Shown: one piece after another, positions 40,873 through 48,744 of the stretch
Numbering within the stretch: position 1 is the first letter of the stretch
Layout of the letters: each line of letters opens with the position of its first letter
From: a virus
Virus record (IMG/VR): IMGVR_UViG_3300036846_000837
Coordinates: 1 to 48,744 of that record
Direction: 5' to 3' (one strand)
Length of the DNA: 48,744 nt
The notes under the pieces: generated by a model
What the model was told of the DNA's origin: nothing
The model's database searches: none
The model's input: the letters and a program-made list of their open reading frames with translations, nothing else
Translations under genes and position numbers: made by a program

Positions 40873-41571
40873 ATGATGGAAAAGTTAAGGCTTGTCCGTA
40901 CTGCCCAACAATTAAAATCAGGTGGCCAAAACATTCAAGATAATGAATTATCATTGTCAATATCCAAGTTGCCACCTACTGATAAATTAAACCTCACTGC
41001 TTTAGTTCCCGTTGTTAATGAAGGGGTGACTGAGGCGGCGACAATACAAGATATCGTTGATTTACTCGATGGGGGGGCGCCTGGTGATATCAAGTTAGAC
41101 CCTAGCCCGAATAACTTGCTAAGTAAGAGTAACGCGGGACTTCTGTTAGACCGTTACAAGGCCCCTTGCGTGGGTATTACCGGCACATATGTAAGCACCG
41201 GCGCGGGGCCTGACTTTACTCAGGATAATGCGTTTAGTGAAACCGGAGGCGTTTGGCGAGTAAAAAACACTCTCATGCTTAGCCGAGTACCAAGTACGGC
41301 TAATGGTGCGGTCATTGTTGATATCACGCTGGGAAAAATACCCTGTGACAGTTCCGGGATCCCTTTGCAGTATACGCTAAGTGTCGGGACAACAAGTAAA
41401 AAGGTCAGCGGAGTCTGGCGCCAGCATTCTGTCATGATATTGGCCATTGTTGGCGCCCCCATTAAATTAATGGATGTTGTTTCCGGAGTTTTAGAAGATT
41501 ACAAAGAGGGGGGCGCGTGGGGGGTAAGCGTTAAATATACGTTTGGGGATATGGCTCCATCGGTCCCATAA
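40873..41571 (+). CDS. Orphan gene after the tail block
   Basis: The 232-residue protein starts MMEKLRLVRTAQQLKSGGQN. The N-terminus (DKLNLTALVPVVNEGVTEAA, about 35-54) recalls short attachment segments of phage fibres or head-fibre proteins. The C-terminal 130 residues look like a beta-rich globular domain. Base composition is AT-richer than the tail genes. It starts 20 bases after D with TAAGG upstream and ends at a strong terminator, so it is probably the last late gene. A decoration or receptor-binding role is possible; unidentified. Confidence 0.65.
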   Translation: MMEKLRLVRTAQQLKSGGQNIQDNELSLSISKLPPTDKLNLTALVPVVNEGVTEAATIQDIVDLLDGGAPGDIKLDPSPNNLLSKSNAGLLLDRYKAPCVGITGTYVSTGAGPDFTQDNAFSETGGVWRVKNTLMLSRVPSTANGAVIVDITLGKIPCDSSGIPLQYTLSVGTTSKKVSGVWRQHSVMILAIVGAPIKLMDVVSGVLEDYKEGGAWGVSVKYTFGDMAPSVP

Positions 41572-41592
41572 TTACATTGAAGTTTATAAAGA

Positions 41593-41620
41593 AAAAGAGG
41601 CAGATAATCTGCCTCTTTTA
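41593..41620 (+). terminator. Terminator of the late operon
   Basis: AGAGGCAGA and TCTGCCTCT surround TAA and are followed by four T, about 20 bases after the orphan gene stop. It may also serve transcripts from the right. Confidence 0.85.
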
Positions 41621-41644
41621 GTATCCCTGGTGCTGGTGGATTTT

Positions 41645-41827
41645 TTATCTTTTAATCATACCAATAAATATCGTTCGGATAATGTTTCCGAATCTTGTCG
41701 CAGCACGTCTTAAAATTGATGGTGGCTTGCATTTCTCACAGTAGCTCGGTTCGCCGTTTGCCCAACCGGTGGTTTCAGCTATCCATAACCCGCACGTTCT
41801 GCAAAACGTCATGTTGTGTGCAGACAT
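41645..41827 (-). CDS. Small zinc-ribbon protein
   Basis: This 60-residue protein starts MSAHNMTFCRTCGLWIAETT with GGAGGTG seven bases before the ATG. Two CxxC knuckles (CRTC at 9-12 and CEKC about 30-33) would hold one zinc; the basic C-terminus (RRAATRFGNIIRTIF) may bind nucleic acid or membrane. It is not the P2 Ogr activator, whose spacing differs. Function unknown. Confidence 0.6.
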   Translation of the reverse strand: MSAHNMTFCRTCGLWIAETTGWANGEPSYCEKCKPPSILRRAATRFGNIIRTIFIGMIKR

Positions 41828-42185
41828 GATACACCTCCATATGAAAAACATTATTAATGGTGCGTGTATTGTCTTGGAGTTGCAAATGGGTATTGCCGAT
41901 CAATTAGTTGCAGATTGATCGTTGAAAACGATCGCTTACGATTAGCCAGGTGACTACCAGGCTTGTCTGTACATTGAAATGCCTCGGTAGGGAACACAGA
42001 ACTGCAGTTGTGTTGGGGGAACGTATAATGGCTGAAGTTTTTATCGTGCTTGTGTACTCATTCACGTAGGCCAGATACTGGTAGAACTTCATCTTCATTC
42101 ATCAAAACTATCTTTCTTTACCGATCAATATCCTACCTTTCTGAGAGATTTCCGAACTTTCCCCCGCTAAAAACTTGCGTTTATA
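41828..42185. other. Intergenic stretch before umuDC
   Basis: No reliable gene. An inverted repeat GATCAAT/ATTGATC lies at about 41899-41921. A 64-codon frame on the minus strand (41904-42098) lacks a good ribosome site. Confidence 0.4.
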
Positions 42186-42201
42186 CTGTATAAAAACACA
42201 G
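42186..42201. promoter_or_regulatory. LexA box upstream of umuDC
   Basis: CTGTATAAAAACACAG matches CTGT-N8-ACAG exactly. It lies 15 bases before the umuD ATG and over the likely promoter, so the operon should be repressed by LexA and induced by DNA damage. Confidence 0.9.
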
Positions 42202-42216
42202 TATCAGGGCAACATT

Positions 42217-42639
42217 ATGACTTTCTTTTATCCAACACCAAACCCCACCAAACTAGAGATCCCGCTGTTTTCCGATAAGGTACCTGCGGGCTTTCCCAGT
42301 CCTGCAGCTGATTACGTCAGTTCACGTATCGACTTGAACGAGTACTGCATCAGCCACCCTAACGCGACCTATTTCCTCTATGCGACCGGCGACTCGATGC
42401 TGGAGGCGGGCATCACGGAGGGCTCTATGCTCGTTGTCGATCGCAGTATCAGCCCAGCTCATGGCGATATAGTTATTGCCAGCATCGCTGGCGAGTTCAC
42501 TGTGAAACGTCTCTGCTTACATCCGCGCGCGCAGCTGGAGCCAATGAATCCAAAGTATGAGCCGATCCTACTCCATGACAGCGGCGACGATTTGGAGGTG
42601 ATAGGCGTCGTGGTGTCATCGATAACGAGGCTTAAGTAA
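42217..42639 (+). CDS. umuD: UmuD-like error-prone polymerase subunit
   Basis: In this 140-residue S24 peptidase the catalytic S60 (GDSMLEAG) and K97 (TVKRLCL) fall at the same residue numbers as in E. coli UmuD. The cleavage site is A24-G25 in [12 protein letters not shown] (Cys-Gly in E. coli). RecA-assisted self-cleavage gives UmuD', which joins UmuC as Pol V. The start follows AGGGC by eight bases. The stop overlaps the umuC start (TAATG). Confidence 0.93.
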   Translation: MTFFYPTPNPTKLEIPLFSDKVPAGFPSPAADYVSSRIDLNEYCISHPNATYFLYATGDSMLEAGITEGSMLVVDRSISPAHGDIVIASIAGEFTVKRLCLHPRAQLEPMNPKYEPILLHDSGDDLEVIGVVVSSITRLK

Positions 42640-43907
42640 TGTATGCGCTTGCTGATGTGAATAGCTTTTATGCGAGCTGCGAAACCTTGTGGCGTCCAGA
42701 CCTGCGCGGCCGGCCCGTTGTCGTTCTTTCGAATAATGATGGGTGCGTTGTTGCCAGGAACAAGGAGGCGAAGGCTCTGGGCCTGAAAATGGGGGAACCC
42801 TATTTCAAAATTAAGCGTGAATTTGAGAGCGTCGGGGGGATAGCGTTCAGCAGTAATTACGAGCTTTATGCTGACATGTCACAGCGAGTGATGGCCGTTT
42901 TAGAAGAGATGGCACCGCGTGTTGAGATTTACTCGATCGATGAGAGTTTCATGGATCTGACCGGCGTGCGTAATTGTATCGACCTTGAAACCTTTGGCCG
43001 CCAGGTGAGGGCTAAAGTGTTACGCAATACCGGCCTAACAGTCGGGGTTGGCATTGCTCAAACCAAGACACTGGCGAAGCTGGCCAACTTTGCGGCGAAG
43101 AAGTGGGACAAGACTGGCGGGGTTGTGGACCTGTCCAACGAAGGGCGCCAGCGCAAACTTATGGACTTACTGCCGGTGAATGAGGTCTGGGGTATCGGCC
43201 GGCGGATATCGAAAAAACTCAACATGATGGGTATCGAAACCGCGCTGCAGTTGGCTGATGCCAGCACGACGATGATCCGCAAGCATTTTAGTGTTGTGAT
43301 AGAGCGTACGGTGAGAGAGTTACGCGGTCAGCCTTGCCTTGAACTTGAGGAGTTCGCGCCGACGAAGCAGCAGATCATTTGCAGCCGAAGCTTTGGTGAT
43401 CGAATCACTGAATATGACCAGATGCATCAGGCAATCTGCATGTATGCGACACGTGCAGCGGAGAAATTACGAGAGGAACGTCAGTATTGCCGGCATGTCA
43501 GCGCCTGGCTTAAAACCAGTCCGTTCTCTATCAATGAGGAATACTACGGCAACACGGCCAGTATAAAACTGAGCACGCCGACACAGGATACCCGAGATAT
43601 TATTGCCGCCGCGATGCGCTGTCTTGACGCGATTTGGCAATCCGGTCATCGGTATCAGAAAGGTGGGGTGATGCTGCAGGACTTTTTCAGCCAGGGTGTA
43701 GCCCAGCTTGGGCTGTTCGATGAATATCAGCCACGGAAGAACAGTGAGCAACTGATGGGTGTTCTTGACCGCATCAATAACTCGGGGAGGGCCCAGCTAT
43801 GGTTCGCTGGGCAAGGGGCACACCAGTCATGGTCGATGAAGCGCGAGCTACTATCACCTGCATACACGACACGGCTAAGTGATCTACCACGTGCTCGGGT
43901 GTACTAA
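42639..43907 (+). CDS. umuC: UmuC, Y-family DNA polymerase V catalytic subunit
   Basis: The 422-residue protein equals UmuC in length. The palm motifs [13 protein letters not shown] (start) and [12 protein letters not shown] (about 98-109) supply the metal-binding D and DE residues. [12 protein letters not shown] is the helix-hairpin-helix. It carries out translesion synthesis across damage. Carried by a prophage, it may raise lysogen survival or phage mutation after damage. Confidence 0.95.
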   Translation: MYALADVNSFYASCETLWRPDLRGRPVVVLSNNDGCVVARNKEAKALGLKMGEPYFKIKREFESVGGIAFSSNYELYADMSQRVMAVLEEMAPRVEIYSIDESFMDLTGVRNCIDLETFGRQVRAKVLRNTGLTVGVGIAQTKTLAKLANFAAKKWDKTGGVVDLSNEGRQRKLMDLLPVNEVWGIGRRISKKLNMMGIETALQLADASTTMIRKHFSVVIERTVRELRGQPCLELEEFAPTKQQIICSRSFGDRITEYDQMHQAICMYATRAAEKLREERQYCRHVSAWLKTSPFSINEEYYGNTASIKLSTPTQDTRDIIAAAMRCLDAIWQSGHRYQKGGVMLQDFFSQGVAQLGLFDEYQPRKNSEQLMGVLDRINNSGRAQLWFAGQGAHQSWSMKRELLSPAYTTRLSDLPRARVY

Positions 43908-44233
43908 ACCAGTGGGGCGGCGATAGGTTTAATCTGTGTTAGCTCAGACTTGAATTGACAGCTTCCACAGATAAAACAAAATTTCACCTAGCAGTCAGCT
44001 CTGAGCGAACTGCGGACATTGCAATAGCATGTTGTATGAATCAACGGGGAGCAGGTCAGACTGCTTATGTGACAAAAATTAGTGATATTCCGTTTATCAA
44101 CTGAAAAAAATCGTTAATTGCTGGTTTATATCATTTGAATCAATGTGCTACCATTATTATTTAATGGTGCTATTTATCTGATTGCTGATTTTGTAAGGCA
44201 TTTTAATTTTCATATCAACTGAGTAAACTAACT
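43908..44233. other. Gene-free stretch between umuC and the ApeA-like gene
   Basis: AT content rises from about 44080 on, marking the boundary of a segment of different origin. No clear terminator, repeat or gene is seen; a promoter for the next gene is likely in 44100-44220 but no strong hexamers stand out. Confidence 0.4.
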
Positions 44234-45667
44234 ATGATTATGAATGAACCTGGTTTCTTTTGGTTGTCTAGTATTTCTGAAGGTGAACTTGCTGTACCAG
44301 GGCAATTGAAAATTGATGATAAAGGAATTATTGAACTTGAACTTCATCAAAGTTTTTCCGGCAGGATTGGAGGTGAGGCAATATTTGGTGTCGTTGAGAT
44401 TGATAAGGAAATCTCTATTTTTGGTGTTTTAAAAAAATCAGAAAAATACATTACCTTAAAAAAAATCAGAACCAATGGGGCACAAATTGGGCATGTTTCA
44501 TATGAGAAGTTCGTGGCTGAGATTTGCCTAATATCTAATAAAAAAATAAAAACTGAGAAATTCAATAGAATTAGAATACCACTAAGCAACTTGAATGACT
44601 GGTCTCATCCAGGAACATTCGAACATTTAAAAAACACGGAGTTAACCTCTGCTATCAATATGAATTTGAAAGAGAGTAACTCTTGGGCACTGGATGACGG
44701 TACTCTTAAACTTGTAAATCATCTAGAAGGAAAAAAACCCAATACACAAACGGTTAAGCTCGACGTTAGCATTACATCACATTTTAGTTATGAACTAACC
44801 CAAAGCACTGAAATTGATGACCTCCTGGATAAGTATCATGGACTCCAGGATTTATTAATGATTCTAATTAACGACCAAGCATCGGTTGGTTGGCCATTGT
44901 TATACTGGGAAGATAACGAGAAACTCCAGACAGTAGAGTGTTATTTCAAAAGAGCTCGCATAACGGAGAACGCATTTAAATGGATCGACGTAACAGTACC
45001 ATTCCCTAGAATTAGAGAAAAATTCGGAGCAATGGTTACTACGTGGTATGAAAAAAGGAAAACTCTTGGTCCAGGCATAAATCTCTATTTAAGCATTCTT
45101 AGAAACAAAAGCACTTATGCAGAGAATATTTTTGTCAACATGGTTTGGGGACTAGAGGCATTAGACAGAAGAAATGATTTAAATTCTGATGTAATGGTTA
45201 AGTCAAAACTTGAAGAAAAAATACAACGAATATCTGATATTATTAAAGAAAACAAAATACTCACATCAGATGATCGCAGATGGCTAATGAAGGCATTATC
45301 GAGAGATAATGAACGTTCTCTTGCTGAAAGGCTTTATGATACATTCCTTCATCTTAATCTAGATATTGAACCAACATTACTGAGAGAGTTTTGTGATTCC
45401 TGCGCACATCTCAGAAATGATTTATCACATCACGGAGGAGAAAGAACTCCAGGCGAATATGATAAGTTTATAACAAAGCTGATTCCTCATTTGCACGCGC
45501 TTTCCACTTTATATTTACTTGTCATGCTGGACATACTTCAAATAGAAAATGAAGAGCTTAAAAAAATAATCTATTACTACCCTGGATGTTATAAGCATAG
45601 AAATGCTTTAAGTTCTGTTGGCTTGATTCCGGACATTTACTCACATTCGACACTTGAAATGAAGTAA
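44234..45667 (+). CDS. ApeA-type HEPN abortive-infection protein
   Basis: The 477-residue protein has an ApeA-like beta-rich N-terminal domain (about 1-270, with WSHPGTFEHLKN and FSYELTQSTEIDDLL). A helical C-terminal HEPN domain carries the catalytic motif R394-N-D-L-S-H399 (HLRNDLSHH), the R-x4-H RNase signature. Known ApeA is an anti-phage protein that kills or stalls the infected cell by RNA cleavage. It is AT-rich compared with the phage core and sits between umuDC and attR, a usual place for lysogenic cargo. A strong hairpin follows. Activity is inferred from the family. Confidence 0.8.
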   Translation: MIMNEPGFFWLSSISEGELAVPGQLKIDDKGIIELELHQSFSGRIGGEAIFGVVEIDKEISIFGVLKKSEKYITLKKIRTNGAQIGHVSYEKFVAEICLISNKKIKTEKFNRIRIPLSNLNDWSHPGTFEHLKNTELTSAINMNLKESNSWALDDGTLKLVNHLEGKKPNTQTVKLDVSITSHFSYELTQSTEIDDLLDKYHGLQDLLMILINDQASVGWPLLYWEDNEKLQTVECYFKRARITENAFKWIDVTVPFPRIREKFGAMVTTWYEKRKTLGPGINLYLSILRNKSTYAENIFVNMVWGLEALDRRNDLNSDVMVKSKLEEKIQRISDIIKENKILTSDDRRWLMKALSRDNERSLAERLYDTFLHLNLDIEPTLLREFCDSCAHLRNDLSHHGGERTPGEYDKFITKLIPHLHALSTLYLLVMLDILQIENEELKKIIYYYPGCYKHRNALSSVGLIPDIYSHSTLEMK

Positions 45668-45670
45668 TAT

Positions 45671-45699
45671 TGAAAGAGTGGCGCTTCGCCACTCTTTCA
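45671..45699 (+). terminator. Long perfect hairpin after the ApeA-like gene
   Basis: TGAAAGAGTGGCG and its exact complement CGCCACTCTTTCA form a 13-bp stem with a three-base loop, four bases after the stop. No T-run follows the hairpin, so it may act as an mRNA 3'-end stabiliser as much as a terminator. Confidence 0.7.
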
Positions 45700-46256
45700 T
45701 GCCGAATCAATGAAATCCGTTATATCGCCTCAGACATTCGTCTACTGTGAACGGGGAGCGAGAATTCAGCAGGTCTTCTATACGGTATAGTTTTCGTGTT
45801 AATTATAGTTTTTAACAGTAAAGTGAACTTGACGCAGACTATAAAAGAGGGAGAGTAACAACGACCAGAATCATCGATTATTTGTCGATACTATTGAAAA
45901 CGCTCACCTAATGTTAAATATTTATGCAACCGTTGGTTTTTTTAATTATTGTTAAAGTAGAACGTAATGCTAGCCTCACGTATCCAAATGTAAGAAATTA
46001 GTTTTTTCTTAATAAGTTTTCAAGCATGCCTACATAGTGGATTACAGCATAATGTCACAGGTTTAAATATGGGGTGTTCTTAGGTGAAGTAAGATAAAAT
46101 CCACTGAGATGAGGTTGTTATTGACAGCTGATAACTTTAACTGACCAATAGCTCTTTATCCCTTAAAATCGTTATTCCGATTCACAAAAATTTCACTATG
46201 AGCATTAGCTATCCCTCACAGCTCAACTCGGCGTGTCATCATTATTTTCCGATTGC

Positions 46257-46265
46257 TTATCAAAA
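46257..46265 (+). promoter_or_regulatory. TTATCAAAA, candidate integrase arm site (distal)
   Basis: This is an exact copy of the nonamer that occurs three times at 113-145. It lies 360 bases from the displaced icd fragment, rather far for an arm site. Confidence 0.3.
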
Positions 46266-46500
46266 ATCGAGATATATGCTTGGTTGCTTACAATGTCCGT
46301 TCTTGGCACCGCTGCCTGTCAGATTGGCTCTGGAGCCTAGCAGTGTCAGATTCAAGTCTGGGCTAATACACTTGAGTCATGGTGGAAATCAGTTATCTGC
46401 ATTTTCCCACGCTTCCTGCAGCATTTCCTCGCTAGCCTCTCTGTCCGTTGGTGTACCGTTGCGCGCTGACACTACATGACGGTGAGCCCAGCCGAAGGCA

Positions 46501-46509
46501 TTATCAAAA
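46501..46509 (+). promoter_or_regulatory. TTATCAAAA, candidate integrase arm site (P arm)
   Basis: An exact copy of the attL-side nonamer lies 118 bases before the displaced icd fragment. A related TAATCAAAG lies about 20 bases further on. Confidence 0.45.
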
Positions 46510-46627
46510 CCAGATAAACATTGATTATAATCAAAGGCTTACGAATTACCTAAAATGATACAGTCACATAGATTAAATGTGTTTTTTATTATTATATTCA
46601 ATTGGTTATGATCTAGACTGCAATCTA

Positions 46628-46792
46628 ATGCTGCGTCACATGGGCTGGTTCGAAGCGGCTGACCTGATTGTTAAGGGCATGGAAGGCGCAATCGCTGCCA
46701 AGACCGTGACCTATGACTTCGAACGCCTGATGGATGGCGCTAAACTGCTGAAATGTTCAGAGTTTGGCGACGCTATCGTTAAACACATGTAA
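46628..46792 (+). pseudogene. icd: Displaced 3' fragment of icd at attR
   Basis: The fragment reads [20 protein letters not shown] through [16 protein letters not shown] and stop, the last 54 residues of isocitrate dehydrogenase. Upstream sequence is unrelated, so this is the host end cut off by integration. Its length of 165 bp matches the fragment displaced by phage 21 and e14 in E. coli, which places the crossover near its start. Confidence 0.93.
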
Positions 46793-46814
46793 GGGTGCTT
46801 TAGCGTTGAATGAT

Positions 46815-46842
46815 AACGGGAACCTGATGGTTCCCGTTTTTT
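46815..46842 (+). terminator. icd intrinsic terminator, attR copy
   Basis: AACGGGAA and TTCCCGTT form a stem followed by six T, as at 66-95. Confidence 0.85.
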
Positions 46843-46845
46843 ATT

Positions 46846-47300
46846 CCGCATGAAGCTTTTACCAAAACGTTGTATCACAAAAAACTCATAAAAAGCCTGG
46901 TTGAACCACTGATCGTGGCCTAAATGCTCGGGGAGAAACTGTGTTTTGGTCCCTTGCTCATTGTTTAGTCGTTTCGAACTAGAGAGTTATTCATGGGGTG
47001 CTTCTTGTTCTTCAGCTTCTCAATTAATATTTGCCTTCCCTTAGGTCTTACTAGATTTTTTATCATATCATATCATATCGAGAATCTGCATATCACATAG
47101 GGTTATCAATATCGCCAGAGAGTAATGTATCACTGGGTAATTTATTGCATGAGTAAAATATTATGTATAATGGTTTTATCATTCATTTAATTATGAGTGT
47201 TCTTACCGATTTTATAATTTCTTATACGGGGGTTATTTACAGAATTAAATAATAGATATATAATCATATGTAATTATTTATTGTAGATCGGTCTATTAAA
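46846..47300. other. Host intergenic stretch with TATCA repeats
   Basis: No gene is seen. The pentamer TATCA is repeated nearly four times at 47061-47079. The AT content climbs towards the acyltransferase gene. Confidence 0.5.
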
Positions 47301-48275
47301 GTGATAAACAACATACAAATACTTAGAGCTTTGGCCGTTTTGATGGTAATAGCGTATCATTCCTCTGGGCTAATCTATAAATACGGATTTGAATTTGATG
47401 GATTTTTAAATATTGGACATTGGGGGGCTTTCGGTGTTGATGTTTTTTTTGTGATATCCGGATACATCATGGCTCAGATAGATAGTGTAAAAAAAAAGAG
47501 TTCCATTGAATTTATTAAGGATAGAGTGGTTAGAGTAATCCCAGTTTACTGGATGTTTACTTTTTTAATGATTACAATGCAATTTTTTTACCCTGATGTA
47601 TTTAGATATATTATTTTTTCAAAAGAGCAAAATATATCATCGGTGTTTTTTATTAGCCATTTATTAGGATTCTCTTACCCAACCATATATGTTGGCTGGA
47701 GCCTCGAATTAGAGATGATTTTTTATGCGTTTTTTTCATTGTGTATTATTATTGAAAGTAGAAAGGTAAAAATCCCAGTATTGATTTTAACTATTTTTGT
47801 GATGACAATTATAGGTATAATAAGGCCAATGGCAGTGGAGTTTTTATTTGGAGTCATACTGTATTATGTTGTGCAATTTTTAAATATTGAGAACAAAGCA
47901 AGGGCAATTTTATTCTTCCCAATAACAGTATCTTTAGTGTCTATTTTTTCGATAAGTAATGCATCTTCAGATATTTTTTCGTGGTCGAGGCCATTGACTA
48001 TTGGTTTGGTTGCGCTTGCTATTGTTGCTTTTTCTGTGATTTGTATGGATTTTCGTAAAAGTATTATTACATACATAGGCGATGCATCTTATTCTTTGTA
48101 CCTTATTCAGGTTTTTTCTTTGCCGATAATAATGAAGGCCGCATCAAAAATAGTTCATGAGATCGATGGTGGTTATATTTTTTTTGCATCTATTTTATTT
48201 ACAATTTTTAGTGGAATTGTTTTCCATGAATACGTTGAGAAGAAAATCATAAAGGTAATGAAGAAAAGAAGTTAA
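47301..48275 (+). CDS. Acyltransferase-3 family membrane protein (OafA-like)
   Basis: The 324-residue protein starts at GTG. The family signature is present: NIQILRALAVLMVIAYHSSG with the catalytic-type histidine (His20), then FGVDVFFVISGYIM and RVVRVIPVYWMFT. About ten membrane helices follow. Such enzymes acetylate O-antigen or other surface sugars. It is strongly AT-rich for this genome and lies next to the att site on the host side, which suggests horizontal gain or an older element. Surface modification could change phage adsorption; inference. Confidence 0.85.
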   Translation: MINNIQILRALAVLMVIAYHSSGLIYKYGFEFDGFLNIGHWGAFGVDVFFVISGYIMAQIDSVKKKSSIEFIKDRVVRVIPVYWMFTFLMITMQFFYPDVFRYIIFSKEQNISSVFFISHLLGFSYPTIYVGWSLELEMIFYAFFSLCIIIESRKVKIPVLILTIFVMTIIGIIRPMAVEFLFGVILYYVVQFLNIENKARAILFFPITVSLVSIFSISNASSDIFSWSRPLTIGLVALAIVAFSVICMDFRKSIITYIGDASYSLYLIQVFSLPIIMKAASKIVHEIDGGYIFFASILFTIFSGIVFHEYVEKKIIKVMKKRS

Positions 48276-48584
48276 ATTTAACTTTACTAATTGTGATTAT
48301 TGATGAGATTTACTAAATTAGTTGTGTTTGCAGTGTACCTACTTGTTAGTCTTGGTGATATGTTAAATGGAGTCGAGGAATAGATAAAGATTATCGATTT
48401 TCTCAATAAATGCTATTGCCTATTTGATAGGTTGATTTTGTTAAAAATCGCTAGAATTAAAGTTAGTCATAAGCTCCACCGTCTTATTCTTATTTTAAAA
48501 CATTAAATAATTTCATTGTATTAGAGTGATGGCGGGCCCCTGGGGACACCCGCTTCTCCGTTTTAACCGAAAATAAATAATGTT
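48276..48584. other. Intergenic stretch before the transporter gene end
   Basis: No gene. A GC-rich hairpin GCGGG/CCCGC around CCCCTGGGGACA lies at 48532-48555, between two converging genes, and may be a shared terminator although its T-run is poor. Confidence 0.45.
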
Positions 48585-48744
48585 TCAATCCACCCTAGTG
48601 GCATCAGGGTGATTTTTCCCTTCCTCGATAAAATCTTCATCGATTTCATCAGTGGTTTCTGCGCTGTCGCGGCCGGAAAGAATATTCCAGCAGGCGATGA
48701 ACAGGGCGGCGATCAATGGGCCGATGACGAAGCCGTTGATGCCG
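48585..48744 (-). CDS. AI-2E family transporter, C-terminal end (partial)
   Basis: The last 52 residues read GINGFVIGPLIAALFIACWN, then an acidic tail ending HPDATRVD. GFVIGPLIAALFIA is the last conserved membrane block of the AI-2E/PerM (YdiK-like) family of multi-pass permeases. The gene runs on beyond the window. It is a host gene, convergent with the acyltransferase. Confidence 0.75.
   Translation of the reverse strand, partial: GINGFVIGPLIAALFIACWNILSGRDSAETTDEIDEDFIEEGKNHPDATRVD

Larger units (their letters stand above)
45700..46627. other. Phage right arm without confident genes
   Basis: About 930 bases hold no convincing gene. A 93-codon frame at 46198-46479 lacks a ribosome site and family character. 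The stretch holds the attR-side integrase arm candidates at 46257 and 46501. Confidence 0.5.
1..46628. mobile_element. Integrated temperate prophage, lambda-like head with P2-like contractile tail
   Basis: The 3' end of icd is present at both ends: complete to its stop at 41-43 and again as a displaced fragment at 46628-46792. Between them lies a full phage gene set in lambda order: int, xis, early left, cI, cro, replication, Q, lysis, cos, head, tail, accessory genes, att. The displaced fragment is 165 bp, the length known for phage 21 and e14 insertions in E. coli icd. The left crossover is therefore probably just upstream of the window. Every essential module looks intact (integrase, repressor, terminase, capsid, tail, lysis), so the prophage could be inducible; that is inference. 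Confidence 0.95.
46628..46845 (+). repeat. attR-side copy of the icd 3'-end repeat
   Basis: This copy contains the icd fragment and its terminator. Its part from 46750 on is present again at 1-97. The strand-exchange core should lie near 46628-46650. Confidence 0.85.

Noticed and set aside
41904-42098. 64-codon frame on the minus strand before umuDC
   Set aside because: Weak ribosome site and no recognisable pattern; kept only as a note in the intergenic entry.
46310-46375. tRNA-like segment (GATTCAAGTC)
   Set aside because: The T-arm stem does not pair and no acceptor or anticodon arms are found.
46198-46479. 93-codon frame near attR
   Set aside because: No ribosome site, serine/cysteine-rich random composition and no family pattern; it also overlaps a candidate Int arm site.
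1-48744. CRISPR arrays, insertion sequences and transposases
   Set aside because: No regularly spaced repeats or transposase genes were seen anywhere in the window.

Overview
The window is an almost complete temperate-phage genome (about 46.6 kb) integrated into the 3' end of the isocitrate dehydrogenase gene (icd) of an enterobacterium. The icd C-terminus, the AI-2E-family transporter at the right edge and the base composition suggest Yersiniaceae, most likely Serratia; the genus is inference. The last 43 bases of icd open the window. A displaced 165-bp copy of the icd 3' end, with its terminator, lies at 46628-46844. This is the geometry known for phage 21 and e14.

Left arm (98-8230): candidate integrase arm sites, then a cargo island between attL and int with an EVE-like/HNH nuclease, a MazG-like nucleotide pyrophosphohydrolase and a second HNH nuclease. 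Next comes a leftward early operon (int, xis, a small gene, a C5-cytosine methyltransferase with a long overlapping frame, an RNase H-fold exonuclease). Two rightward accessory genes sit in this arm, and its leader carries two boxA-like antitermination sites. Immunity and early right (8230-15450): a cI repressor with two co-directional genes in the rex position, operators and pL/pR, cro, a CII-like regulator, a replication protein with internal iterons, RusA, a KilA-N antirepressor, a DUF968 protein and an antiterminator Q.

Late region: a terminator that Q probably overrides, a Phd/RelE-type toxin-antitoxin pair, a LexA-box-controlled gene of unknown function, then holin, endolysin and nested Rz/Rz1. 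A reversed DUF4145 (HEPN-like) gene interrupts the lysis cassette. A lambda-type cos site follows, then a lambda-like head module (Nu1, A, W, B, C with internal Nu3, D, E, FI, FII, Z-like). This is joined to a P2-like contractile tail (V, W, J, I, H, G, FI, FII, E/E', T, U, X, D). The phage is therefore a lambda-head, P2-tail myovirus chimera with the lambda gene order. Beyond the tail lie an orphan gene, a zinc-ribbon gene, umuDC behind a consensus LexA box, and an ApeA-type HEPN abortive-infection gene before attR.

Right flank (46629-48744): the icd remnant, an AT-rich acyltransferase-3 membrane protein, and the end of an AI-2E-family transporter on the minus strand.

Together the genes describe an SOS-responsive prophage. 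Its repressor has the LexA-type peptidase fold, and LexA boxes drive umuDC and an unknown gene. Candidate anti-phage genes sit at each boundary module: attL-int, the rex position, the lysis cassette and the attR side.
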